Part shown: piece after piece, positions 21,024-32,800 of the stretch
Layout of the letters: every line of letters starts with the position of its first letter
Numbering within the stretch: position 1 is the stretch's first letter
NCBI RefSeq assembly: GCF_035195345.1
Contig: NZ_CP136574.1
Coordinates: 2,161,871-2,225,870 of the forward strand
Reading direction: 5' to 3'
DNA: 64,000 nucleotides
From: Flavobacterium sp.
GTDB lineage: Bacteria; Bacteroidota; Bacteroidia; Flavobacteriales; Flavobacteriaceae
Translations under genes and position numbers: made by a program
Notes under the pieces: model-generated
What the model was told of the DNA's origin: nothing
The model's input: the letters and a program-made list of their open reading frames with translations, nothing else
Databases searched by the model: none

Positions 21024-21830
21024 ATGAAATTTTTAGAAACACCTGAAGAAAAAAAATCATTCACAGTAACGTCGGTTATTTTTGTGATACTTTTTCTTTT
21101 GTTTACTATTTTCGGACTAACATACATGGATCCTCCACCAGAAAACGGTATTGCGGTTAACTTTGGAACTAGCGATACAGGTAGTGGTGAAATTCAACCA
21201 ACAGAGCCTGTGCAAATGTCTCCCGATCAAGCGCAGTCAGAACCTGTTCCAGCAGAAGAAGACGATATCTTAACACAAGATGAAGAGGCGCCAGTAATAT
21301 TGCCAAAAAAAGATATTAAAAAACCAGTTACTAAGCCTTCTGAAACAAAACCTGTGGTTAAACCAACAGAAACTAAGCCAACAAAACCTAGTAACAGTGC
21401 TTTAAACAGTATTATAAAAGGTCCAAAACAAGATGGTACTTCACAATCAGGTCATGGAGATGATTCTGAAGGTGGAGATAAAGGAAAAGAAAATGGAAGC
21501 TTGTATGCCAATAGCTTTTATGGTAATGGCTCCGGAGATGGAATTGGGACAGGAAAAGGAACAGGTTGGGGTTTAGCAGGTAGAAAACTAGCAGGAAATA
21601 GCAAAAAAGTACAGGATTGTAATGAGTCTGGAAAGGTTGTTGTTAAGGTTTGGGTAAACCGCCAAGGTAGTGTAATAAAAGCTGAACGTTCTCAAGGTAC
21701 AACCAATACAAATCCTTGTTTAGTTAATCCAGCACTAGAAACTGCCAAAACTTTCAAATGGCAACCCGACGCTAATGCACCAGATACTCAAATTGGTTTT
21801 GTGGTTGTGAATTTCCAAGTAGGAGAATAA
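21024..21830 (+). CDS. Energy transducer TonB-like protein
   Basis: A 268-residue TonB-type protein. It has an N-terminal membrane helix at about residues 11-32 and a Pro/Lys/Thr-rich periplasmic spacer (repeats of KPxxTKP around residues 97-129). A Gly/Ser-rich section and a C-terminal domain follow, the latter with GKVVVKVWVNRQGSV and AKTFKWQP and ending with a beta strand (GFVVVNFQVGE). It would transmit proton-motive force to outer-membrane receptors. It is the third gene of the ExbB-ExbD-TonB cluster, and folC follows after 21 bases. Confidence 0.85.
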   Translation: MKFLETPEEKKSFTVTSVIFVILFLLFTIFGLTYMDPPPENGIAVNFGTSDTGSGEIQPTEPVQMSPDQAQSEPVPAEEDDILTQDEEAPVILPKKDIKKPVTKPSETKPVVKPTETKPTKPSNSALNSIIKGPKQDGTSQSGHGDDSEGGDKGKENGSLYANSFYGNGSGDGIGTGKGTGWGLAGRKLAGNSKKVQDCNESGKVVVKVWVNRQGSVIKAERSQGTTNTNPCLVNPALETAKTFKWQPDANAPDTQIGFVVVNFQVGE

Positions 21831-21851
21831 TTTTTTGTTATCCCTTTCAAA

Positions 21852-23066
21852 ATGACGTATCAAGAAACAACAGCATGGTTATTTGACCAGTTACCGATGT
21901 TTCAAATGCAAGGCGCTTCTGCGTATAAGAAAGATTTGACCAATACTTTATTGTTGGTCGAACATTTGCATCATCCCGAAACTAAATTTAAATCCATTCA
22001 TGTAGCGGGGACCAATGGAAAAGGTTCAACATCGTCTATGATTGCTTCAATTTTGCAAGAAGCGGGTTATAAAGTTGGATTGTATACATCGCCACATTTA
22101 AAAGATTTTCGAGAACGTATTCGTATTAATCACGAAATGATTTCTGAAGAATTTGTGGTTGATTTTGTAGCTCTCAATAAGTCTTTTTTTGAAGAGAATC
22201 AGTTGAGTTTTTTTGAAATGACCGTTGGCTTAGCCTTTGATTATTTTGCAAAAGAGCAAGTTGATGTAGCTGTAATTGAAGTGGGAATGGGGGGTAGGTT
22301 AGATTCTACCAATGTAATTACTCCATTAGTTTCTGTAATTACCAATATTGGTTTAGATCATACGCAATTTTTAGGGGATACTTTGCCAAAAATAGCTGCA
22401 GAAAAAGCTGGAATTATCAAATCGAATATTCCAGTTGTAATAGGTGAATATTCAGATGAAACAAAAGCAGTTTTTGTTGCTAAATCTAAAATAGAAAATG
22501 CCCCAATTTATTTCGCACAAGATAATCCAGAAGTTTTTTACGAATGTGCTTTATTAGGACATTATCAAATTCATAACAAGAAAACGGTTCTTCAAACCAC
22601 CGAATTATTACAATCGCAATTTAAAATCGAAGAAAATCATATTATGTTAGGTTTGAAAAATGTAATTCTAAATACAGGATTGCTTGGTAGATGGCAAATT
22701 TTAAAACAAAAACCTTTTGTAGTTTGCGATACGGCGCATAATAGTCACGGTTTAAAAGTGGTAGTAAGTCAAATAAGCAAACATCAATTTGAAACACTTC
22801 ATGTGGTTTTGGGTGTTGTAAATGATAAGGATTTAGATACTGTTTTGCCTTTGTTTCCAAAAAATGCAAAATATTATTTCTGTAAACCCAATCTTCCTCG
22901 TGGACTGAATGCAGAATTATTACAAGTTAAAGCAGCTAATTTTGGTTTGCAAGGAGAAGTATTTGATTCTGTTTCAAGTGCTTATATTGCAGCATTAGAT
23001 GCCGCTCAAGATGCTGATTTTATTTATATTGGTGGAAGTACTTTTGTAGTGGCTGAAATTGTTTAA
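21852..23066 (+). CDS. folC: Folylpolyglutamate synthase/dihydrofolate synthase
   Basis: A 404-residue Mur-ligase-fold enzyme that adds glutamate to folates (and usually also to dihydropteroate). The P-loop HVAGTNGKGSTSSMIASIL lies near residues 51-69 and is followed by VGLYTSPHLKDFRERIRIN. GMGGRLDSTN and ITNIGLDHTQFLGDT mark the central domain, and CDTAHNSHG the C-terminal domain. It is shorter than E. coli FolC but typical for Bacteroidota. It is probably the last gene of the exbB operon. Confidence 0.92.
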   Translation: MTYQETTAWLFDQLPMFQMQGASAYKKDLTNTLLLVEHLHHPETKFKSIHVAGTNGKGSTSSMIASILQEAGYKVGLYTSPHLKDFRERIRINHEMISEEFVVDFVALNKSFFEENQLSFFEMTVGLAFDYFAKEQVDVAVIEVGMGGRLDSTNVITPLVSVITNIGLDHTQFLGDTLPKIAAEKAGIIKSNIPVVIGEYSDETKAVFVAKSKIENAPIYFAQDNPEVFYECALLGHYQIHNKKTVLQTTELLQSQFKIEENHIMLGLKNVILNTGLLGRWQILKQKPFVVCDTAHNSHGLKVVVSQISKHQFETLHVVLGVVNDKDLDTVLPLFPKNAKYYFCKPNLPRGLNAELLQVKAANFGLQGEVFDSVSSAYIAALDAAQDADFIYIGGSTFVVAEIV

Positions 23067-23083
23067 TTTTTTTTCAAAAACAC

Positions 23084-23113
23084 TTGCAGATACAAATATT
23101 CCTTGTATATTTG
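23084..23113 (+). promoter_or_regulatory. tRNA-Val promoter
   Basis: TTG at 23084-23086, a 19-base spacer and TATATTTG at 23106-23113, followed by CACTCGC. This discriminator resembles that of rRNA promoters P1 and P3. Confidence 0.8.
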
Positions 23114-23148
23114 CACTCGCAATACGGTAATAGTAAAGCGTCTTATTA

Positions 23149-23226
23149 GGGCGATTAGCTCAGCTGGTTCAGAGCACCTCGTTTACACCGAGGGGGTCGG
23201 GGGTTCGAACCCCTCATCGCCCACCA
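23149..23226 (+). tRNA. tRNA-Val (TAC)
   Basis: The acceptor arms GGGCGAT/ATCGCCC, anticodon stem CCTCG/CGAGG and loop TTTACAC give anticodon TAC. Unlike the two rRNA-operon tRNAs, the 3' CCA is encoded (23224-23226). Confidence 0.95.
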
Positions 23227-23230
23227 AATT

Positions 23231-23257
23231 AAATCCTACAGAAATGTGGGATTTTTT
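23231..23257 (+). terminator. tRNA-Val terminator
   Basis: A 10-bp stem with one G-U pair (23231-23240 and 23245-23254) and GAAA loop is followed by a T-run. Confidence 0.88.
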
Positions 23258-23860
23258 TATTCTTTTTATTCTTTAAAAAATTCATGCATTTTTGAATCAA
23301 GTCTAAAATAGGGATCAAGTATAAAACCTGTTGACTTGATATGGTAAGTATAAAAATTAGTCAGCCTAAAGAGGAAGAATTTAATATTTATGTCTCCTTT
23401 CGCATTTAAATTTAGGATTTTTATTTTTTTGATTATTAGAATTTTTTGCATAACCTATCTTCCCAAATGGATTTTCGCTATTATTTTTTTTGCTTTTATT
23501 AAATGACATATTTTCTATAAAAGACAATAATGAAAAATAGTGATTATTTCGATTTTCAGCTTTATTTTTTATATTAAATAAATAATAACTAATACAATAA
23601 CAGTTTGTTATGATGTAAAAACATGTTTTTTTGTCATAGATTTAAGAACTTCAAAATTTATTTTTTTCTATATTTTTTCTATATATTTTTTCGAATTATT
23701 AATTTTATTTTTGCATTTTGTGACTTTACCTTGTGTGTTGATAGTTGATTTTGATTTTTAAATATTTATATTTTTTCAAAATTCAGTTCATAAAATTTAA
23801 GTCATTTAATTAAATAGATTATCATATAACAAATTCGATAAAAAAAGGAATTACATAATC
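23258..23860. other. AT-rich intergenic region and long adhesin leader
   Basis: No convincing gene is present. Poly-T and (TTTTTTCTATA)-like runs dominate 23656-23695. ATCAAGT at 23295-23301 and 23314-23320 and ACTTGAT at 23334-23340 form a small direct/inverted set that could be an operator. A TATTTTTG promoter box lies at 23706-23713, implying a leader of about 140 bases before the adhesin ATG. Confidence 0.5.
23706..23713 (+). promoter_or_regulatory. Candidate promoter -7 box for the giant adhesin
   Basis: TATTTTTG fits TAnnTTTG, but no TTG lies at the expected distance. The sequence is in a very T-rich context, so a chance match is possible. Confidence 0.35.
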
Positions 23861-26800
23861 ATGAAAAAATTATTTATTAGCATTCTACTATTGTTTTTTT
23901 CAAATGCATTGTTATCTCAAACATATGATGCAAATTTTAATTCATTTAATTTTGGGACTAACTTTTCTAATAAAATTGGAAATGGCCAAAGTAATGGCAA
24001 TAAAGTTTTATATACAAATGTAATCACAATAGGTGGGCAATCTATTGATGTTATAGTAACAACAGTGTCAGTAAGTAATGTTTCATCATTTCAAAACTAT
24101 GATGGTGGTGGTACTGCTGCAGAAATACCATTTTTTAATCCTAGATTATCTTTTGGATCTGGAGGAGGTTCTTTTAAAGTAAATTTTCAATTTATTTTAG
24201 GAGGTTCTTATAATAATACTACAAATACAGGAACAAATATTCAGATAAAAAATTTTTATATAAATTCTTATGATTTAGATGGTAATGGTAGTGCTGGAAC
24301 AAATCAATTTAATGAGTTTCAATTTTTTTCTTCTTATGAACTTGGTGGGCCTTTTTTAACTTCAACCAATACTAGTAATACTCCTCCATCAGGAAATACA
24401 GTAATTAATGTAATTCCAATCCCAAGCGAGAATACTACAAAATTCAGGTCAACTCATTATTTAAATAGCGGTACAACAATAACAGATCAAACTAGAGTAA
24501 GGTTAAAATATGAAAATTTTATTTCAAATGTTACTATAAATATGGGGTCTGAAGGAAGTGGTCTAGCTTTCTTTTTTTTAGATTTTTCTGTCGGTCCTAG
24601 TTTTGGAACTGCAGTATCAACTTTAGATTCAGATAGTGATGGTATAATTGATGCTAATGATACCTGTCCCAATACTGCTCTTGGTGTTACGGTCGGCACT
24701 AACGGATGTCCGCTTCCTCCAGCCACTCCAATAGCAAGTGTGACAGTACAACCAACATGTGCCATACCAACTGGAACAATAGTTTTTACATCTCCAACAG
24801 GCGTTGAATACAGCATTAATGGTACTACTTACCAATCAAGTGCTACCTTCACAGGAGTTGCTCCAGGCACCTACACATTAAGAGTACGCTCTACAGCGGA
24901 TAATACATTAGTTACAACAGGTGCAACAGTAACTGTAAACGCAGTAGCAAGTGCACCAAGCACCCCATCGGCAAGTGTCACAGTACAACCAACTTGTGCT
25001 GTCACAACAGGAACGATTGTTTTCACAACGCAATCAGGAGTTGAGTACAGCATTAATGGCACCACCTACCAATCAAGTGCTACCTTCACAGGAGTTGCAC
25101 CAGGTACTTACACATTGAGAGTTCGCTCCACAACAAACACTTCTTGCATAACAACTGGAGCAACAGTAACCATAAACGCAGTACCAAGTGCACCAAGCTC
25201 TCCAACAGCGAGTGTAACAGTACAACCAACTTGTGCCGTCACAACAGGTACAATAGTATTCACTACGCAATCAGGAGTAGATTACAGTATTAATGGTACC
25301 ACCTACCAATCAAGTGCTACTTTTACAGGAGTTGCACCAGGTACTTACACACTTCGTGTTCGCTCAACAACAGATAATACCTGTATTACTTCAGGTTCAA
25401 GTAGTGTAACCGTAAACGCGGTACCAAGTGCACCAAGCTCTCCATCGGCAAGTGTCACAGTACAACCAACGTGTGCCGTACCAACAGGAACGATTGTTTT
25501 CACAACGCAATCAGGCGTTGAGTACAGCATTAATGGCACCACCTACCAATCAAGTGCTACCTTCACAGGAGTTGCACCAGGTACTTACACATTGAGAGTT
25601 CGCTCCACAACAAACACTTCTTGCATAACAACTGGCGCAACAGTAACCATAAACGCAGTAGCAAGTGCTCCAAGCACCCCATCGGCAAGTGTCACAGTAC
25701 AACCAACATGTGCTGTACCAACAGGAACGATTGTTTTCACAACGCAATCAGGCGTTGAGTACAGCATTGATGGCACCACTTACCAATCAAGTGCTACCTT
25801 CACAGGAGTTGCAGCAGGAACGTATACCATAAGTGTTCGCTCTACAGCAGATAACACCTGTAGTACAACAGGCGCAACACTAACCATAAACGCAGTAGCA
25901 AGTGCACCAAGCTCCCCAACAGCGAGTGTCACAGTACAACCAACTTGTGCAGTTACAACAGGTACAATAGTATTCACAACGCAATCAGGCGTTGAGTACA
26001 GCATTGATGGCACCACTTACCAATCAAGTGCTACCTTCACAGGAGTTGCAGCAGGAACGTATACCATAAGTGTTCGCTCTACAGCAGATAACACATGTAG
26101 TACAACAGGCGCAACAGTAACCGTAAACGCAGTAGCAAGTGCTCCAAGCACCCCATCGGCAAGTGTCACAGTACAACCAACATGTGCCGTACCAACAGGA
26201 ACGATTGTTTTCACAACGCAATCAGGCGTTGAGTACAGCATTGATGGTACCACTTACCAATCAAGTGCTACCTTCACAGGAGTTGCAGCAGGAACGTATA
26301 CCATAAGTGTTCGCTCTACAGCAGATAACACATGTAGTACAACAGGCGCAACACTAACCATAAACGCAGTAGTAAGTGCTCCAAGCTCCCCAACAGCAAG
26401 TGTCACAGTACAACCAACATGTGCCGTACCAACAGGAACGATTGTTTTCACAACGCAATCAGGTGTTGAGTACAGCATTGATGACACCACTTACCAATCA
26501 AGTGCTACCTTCACAGGAGTTGCAGCAGGAACGTATACCATAAGTGTTCGCTCTACAGCAGATAACACCTGTAGTACAACAGGCGCAACAGTAACCATAA
26601 ACGCAGTAGCAAGTGCTCCAAGCACCCCATCGGCAAGTGTCACAGTACAACCAACATGTGCTGTACCAACAGGAACGATTGTTTTCACAACGCAATCAGG
26701 CGTTGAGTACAGCATTGATGGCACCACTTACCAATCAAGTGCTACCTTCACAGGAGTTGCAGCAGGAACGTATACCATAAGTGTTCGCTCTACAGCAGAT

Positions 26801-29800
26801 AACACCTGTAGTACAACAGGCGCAACACTAACCATAAACGCAGTAGCAAGTGCACCAAGCTCCCCAACAGCGAGTGTCACAGTACAACCAACTTGTGCAG
26901 TTACAACAGGTACAATAGTATTCACAACGCAATCAGGCGTTGAGTACAGCATTGATGGCACCACTTACCAATCAAGTGCTACCTTCACAGGAGTTGCAGC
27001 AGGAACGTATACCATAAGTGTTCGATCTACAGCAGATAACACATGTAGTACAACAGGCGCAACAGTAACCGTAAACGCAGTAGCAAGTGCTCCAAGCACC
27101 CCATCGGCAAGTGTCACAGTTCAACCAACATGTGCCGTACCAACAGGAACGATTGTTTTCACAACGCAATCAGGCGTTGAGTACAGCATTGATGGTACCA
27201 CTTACCAATCAAGTGCTACCTTCACAGGAGTTGCAGCAGGAACGTATACCATAAGTGTTCGCTCTACAGCAGATAACACATGTAGTACAACAGGCGCAAC
27301 ACTAACCATAAACGCAGTAGTAAGTGCTCCAAGCTCCCCAACAGCAAGTGTCACAGTACAACCAACGTGTGCCGTACCAACAGGAACGATTGTTTTCACA
27401 ACGCAATCAGGCGTTGATTACAGCATTGATGGCGCCACTTACCAATCAAGTGCTACCTTCACAGGAGTTGCAGCAGGAACGTATACCATAAGTGTTCGCT
27501 CTACAGCAGATAACACCTGTAGTACAACAGGCGCAACAGTAACCATAAACGCAGTACCAAGTGCACCAAGCTCCCCATCGGCAAGTGTCACAGTACAACC
27601 AACTTGTGCAGTTACAACAGGTACAATAGTATTCACAACGCAATCAGGCGTTGAGTACAGCATTGATGGCACCACTTACCAATCAAGTGCTACCTTCACA
27701 GGAGTTGCAGCAGGAACGTATAACATAAGTGTTCGCTCTACAGCAGATAACACATGTAGTACAACAGGCGCAACAGTAACCATAAACGCAGTAGCAAGTG
27801 CTCCAAGCACCCCATCGGCAAGTGTCACAGTACAACCAACGTGTGCCGTACCAACAGGAACGATTGTTTTCACAACGCAATCAGGCGTTGATTACAGCAT
27901 TGATGGCGCCACTTACCAATCAAGTGCTACCTTCACAGGAGTTGCAGCAGGAACGTATACCATAAGTGTTCGCTCTACAGCAGATAACACCTGTAGTACA
28001 ACAGGCGCAACAGTAACCATAAACGCAGTACCAAGTGCACCAAGCTCCCCATCGGCAAGTGTCACAGTACAACCAACTTGTGCAGTTACAACAGGTACAA
28101 TAGTATTCACAACGCAATCAGGCGTTGAGTACAGCATTGATGGCACCACTTACCAATCAAGTGCTACCTTCACAGGAGTTGCAGCAGGAACGTATAACAT
28201 AAGTGTTCGCTCTACAGCAGATAACACATGTAGTACAACAGGCGCAACACTAACCATAAACGCAGTAGTAAGTGCTCCAAGCTCCCCAACAGCAAGTGTC
28301 ACAGTACAACCAACGTGTGCCGTACCAACAGGAACGATTGTTTTCACAACGCAATCAGGCGTTGAGTACAGCATTGATGACACCACTTACCAATCAAGTG
28401 CTACCTTCACAGGAGTTGCAGCAGGAACGTATACCATAAGTGTTCGCTCTACAGCAGATAACACATGTAGTACAACAGGCGCAACAGTAACCATAAACGC
28501 AGTAGTAAGTGCTCCAAGCTCCCCAACAGCAAGTGTCACAGTACAACCAACGTGTGCCGTACCAACAGGAACGATTGTTTTCACAACGCAATCAGGCGTT
28601 GAGTACAGCATTGATGGCACCACTTACCAATCAAGTGCTACCTTCACAGGAGTTGCAGCAGGAACTTATACCATAAGTGTTCGCTCTACAGCAGATAACA
28701 CATGTAGTACAACAGGCGCAACAGTAACCATAAACGCAGTAGCAAGTGCTCCAAGCACCCCATCGGCAAGTGTCACAGTACAACCAACGTGTGCCGTACC
28801 AACAGGAACGATTGTTTTCACAACGCAATCAGGCGTTGAGTACAGCATTGATGGCACCACTTACCAATCAAGTGCTACTTTCACAGGAGTAGCAGCAGGA
28901 ACGTATACCATAAGTGTTCGCTCTACAGCAGATAACACATGTAGTACAACAGGCGCAACAGTAACCATAAACGCAGTAGCAAGTGCACCAAGTTCCCCAA
29001 CAGCGAGTGTCACAGTACAACCAACGTGTGCCGTACCAACAGGAACGATTGTTTTCACAACGCAATCAGGCGTTGAGTACAGCATTGATGGCACCACTTA
29101 CCAATCAAGTGCTACTTTCACAGGAGTAGCAGCAGGAACGTATACCATAAGTGTTCGCTCTACAGCAGATAACACATGTAGTACAACAGGTGCAACAGTA
29201 ACAATAGATGCAGTAAAGAGTGCACCAAGCACCCCATCGGCAAGTGTCACAGTACAACCAACATGTGCCGTACCAACAGGAACGATTGTTTTCACAACGC
29301 AATCAGGCGTTGAGTACAGCATTGATGGCACCACTTACCAATCAAGTGCTACCTTCACAGGAGTTGCAGCAGGAACGTATACCATAAGTGTTCGCTCTAC
29401 AGCAGATAACACATGTAGTACAACAGGCGCAACACTAACCATAAACGCAGTACCAAGTGCACCAAGCTCCCCATCGGCAAGTGTCACAGTACAACCAACG
29501 TGTGCCGTACCAACAGGAACGATTGTTTTCACAACGCAATCAGGCGTTGAGTACAGCATTGATGGTACCACTTACCAATCAAGTGCTACCTTCACAGGAG
29601 TAGCAGCAGGAACGTATACCATAAGTGTTCGATCTACAGCAGATAACACATGTAGTACAACAGGTGCAACAGTAACAATAGATGCAGTAAAGAGTGCACC
29701 AAGCACCCCATCGGCAAGTGTCACAGTACAACCAACATGTGCCGTACCAACAGGAACGATTGTTTTCACAACGCAATCAGGCGTTGAGTACAGCATTGAT

Positions 29801-32800
29801 GGCACCACTTACCAATCAAGTGCTACCTTCACAGGAGTTGCAGCAGGAACGTATACCATAAGTGTTCGCTCTACAGCAGATAACACATGTAGTACAACAG
29901 GCGCAACAGTAACCATAAACGCAGTACCAAGTGCACCAAGTTCCCCAACAGCGAGTGTCACAGTACAACCAACATGTGCCGTACCAACAGGAACGATTGT
30001 TTTCACAACGCAATCAGGCGTTGAGTACAGCATTGATGGCACCACTTACCAATCAAGTGCTACCTTCACAGGAGTTGCAGCAGGAACGTATACCATAAGT
30101 GTTCGCTCTACAGCAGATAACACCTGTAGTACAACAGGCGCAACAGTAACCATAAACGCAGTACCAAGTGCACCAAGTTCCCCAACAGCGAGTGTCACAG
30201 TACAACCAACATGTGCCGTACCAACAGGAACGATTGTTTTCACAACGCAATCAGGCGTTGAGTACAGCATTGATGGCACCACTTACCAATCAAGTGCTAC
30301 CTTCACAGGAGTTGCAGCAGGAACGTATACCATAAGTGTTCGCTCTACAGCAGATAACACATGTAGTACAACAGGCGCAACAGTAACCATAAACGCAGTA
30401 CCAAGTGCACCAAGTTCCCCAACAGCGAGTGTCACAGTACAACCAACATGTGCCGTACCAACAGGAACGATTGTTTTCACAACGCAATCAGGCGTTGAGT
30501 ACAGCATTGATGGCGCCACTTACCAATCAAGTGCTACCTTCACAGGAGTTGCAGCAGGAACGTATACCATAAGTGTTCGCTCTACAGCAGATAACACATG
30601 TAGTACAACAGGCGCAACAGTAACCATAAACGCAGTAGCAAGTGCTCCAAGCACCCCATCGGCAAGTGTCACAGTACAACCAACATGTGCCGTACCAACA
30701 GGAACGATTGTTTTCACAACGCAATCAGGCGTTGAGTACAGCATTGATGGCACCACTTACCAATCAAGTGCTACCTTCACAGGAGTTGCAGCAGGAACGT
30801 ATACCATAAGTGTTCGCTCTACAGCAGATAACACATGTAGTACAACAGGCGCAACAGTAACCATAAACGCAGTAGCAAGTGCTCCAAGCACCCCATCGGC
30901 AAGTGTCACAGTACAACCAACATGTGCCGTACCAACAGGAACGATTGTTTTCACAACGCAATCAGGCGTTGAGTACAGCATTGATGGCACCACTTACCAA
31001 TCAAGTGCTACCTTCACAGGAGTTGCAGCAGGAACTTATACCATAAGTGTTCGCTCTACAGCAGATAACACATGTAGTACAACAGGCGCAACAGTAACCA
31101 TAAACGCAGTACCAAGTGCACCAAGTTCCCCAACAGCGAGTGTCACAGTACAACCAACTTGTGCAGTTACAACAGGTACAATAGTATTCACAACGCAATC
31201 AGGCGTTGAGTACAGCATTGATGGCACCACTTACCAATCAAGTGCTACCTTCACAGGAGTTGCAGCAGGAACGTATACCATAAGTGTTCGCTCTACAGCA
31301 GATAACACATGTAGTACAACAGGCGCAACACTAACCATAAACGCAGTAGCAAGTGCTCCAATCACCCCATCGGCAAGTGTCACAGTACAACCAACATGTG
31401 CCGTACCAACAGGAACGATTGTTTTCACAACGCAATCAGGCGTTGAGTACAGCATTGATGGTACCACTTACCAATCAAGTGCTACTTTTACAGGAGTAGC
31501 AGCAGGAACGTATACCATAAGTGTTCGCTCTACAGCAGATAACACATGTAGTACAACAGGCGCAACACTAACCATAAACGCAGTAGCAAGTGCTCCAATC
31601 ACCCCATCGGCAAGTGTCACAGTACAACCAACATGTGCCGTACCAACAGGAACGATTGTTTTCACAACGCAATCAGGCGTTGAGTACAGCATTGATGGTA
31701 CCACTTACCAATCAAGTGCTACTTTTACAGGAGTAGCAGCAGGAACGTATACCATAAGTGTTCGCTCTACAGCAGATAACACATGTAGTACAACAGGTGC
31801 AAATAGTGTAACAGTATTTAACTCTATATGTGCAGTAGATGATAGTTATAGTTCAATCAATGGTTATACAGGATCCACTACAGCTTCTGTGTTAGTGAAT
31901 GACACATTAAATGGAGTAGTTGTAAATCCATCACAAATTATATTAACACCAGTTACTGTTCCAAGTGGCTTTACATTAAATGCGGATGGTACTATTACTA
32001 TTGCATCAGGAATTTCAGCAGGAACGTACACGGTTACTTATTCTATCTGTGAGGTGTTGAATCCAACGAATTGTGACACAGCAGATGTTTTTATTACAGT
32101 AGTTGCAGCGCCGATAGTTGCAGTAGATGATAGTTATAGTTCAATCAATGGTTATACAGGATCCACTACAGCTTCTGTGTTAGTGAATGACACATTAAAT
32201 GGAGTAGTTGTAAATCCATCACAAATTATATTAACACCAGTTACTGTTCCAAGTGGCTTTACATTAAATGCGGATGGTACTATTACTATTGCATCAGGAA
32301 TTTCAGCAGGAACGTACACGGTTACTTATTCTATCTGTGAGGTGTTGAATCCAACGAATTGTGACACAGCAGATGTTTTTATTACAGTAGTTGCAGCGCC
32401 GATAGTTGCAGTAGATGATAGTTATAGTTCAATCAATGGTTATACAGGATCCACTACAGCTTCTGTGTTAGTGAATGACACATTAAATGGAGTAGTTGTA
32501 AATCCATCACAAATTATATTAACACCAGTTACTGTTCCAAGTGGCTTTACATTAAATGCGGATGGTACTATTACTATTGCATCAGGGATTTCAGCAGGAA
32601 CGTACACGGTTACTTATTCTATCTGTGAGGTGTTGAATCCAACGAATTGTGACACAGCAGATGTTTTTATTACAGTAGTTGCAGCGCCGATAGTTGCAGT
32701 AGATGATAGTTATAGTTCAATCAATGGTTATACAGGATCCACTACAGCTTCTGTGTTAGCGAATGACACATTAAATGGAGTAGTTGTAAATCCATCACAA

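Noticed and set aside
23149..23226. tRNA-Val as integration site of a mobile island carrying the adhesin
   Set aside because: No second copy of the tRNA 3' end, integrase or transposase is visible in the window.
23266..23451. 61-residue minus-strand open frame in the adhesin leader
   Set aside because: Low-complexity Lys/Ile/Phe-rich peptide in AT-rich DNA without promoter or homology that I recognise.
24487..31704. Dozens of 64-78 residue open frames on the minus strand at a 237-bp step
   Set aside because: They mirror the adhesin repeat array and recur only because the units repeat; no start signals or family resemblance.
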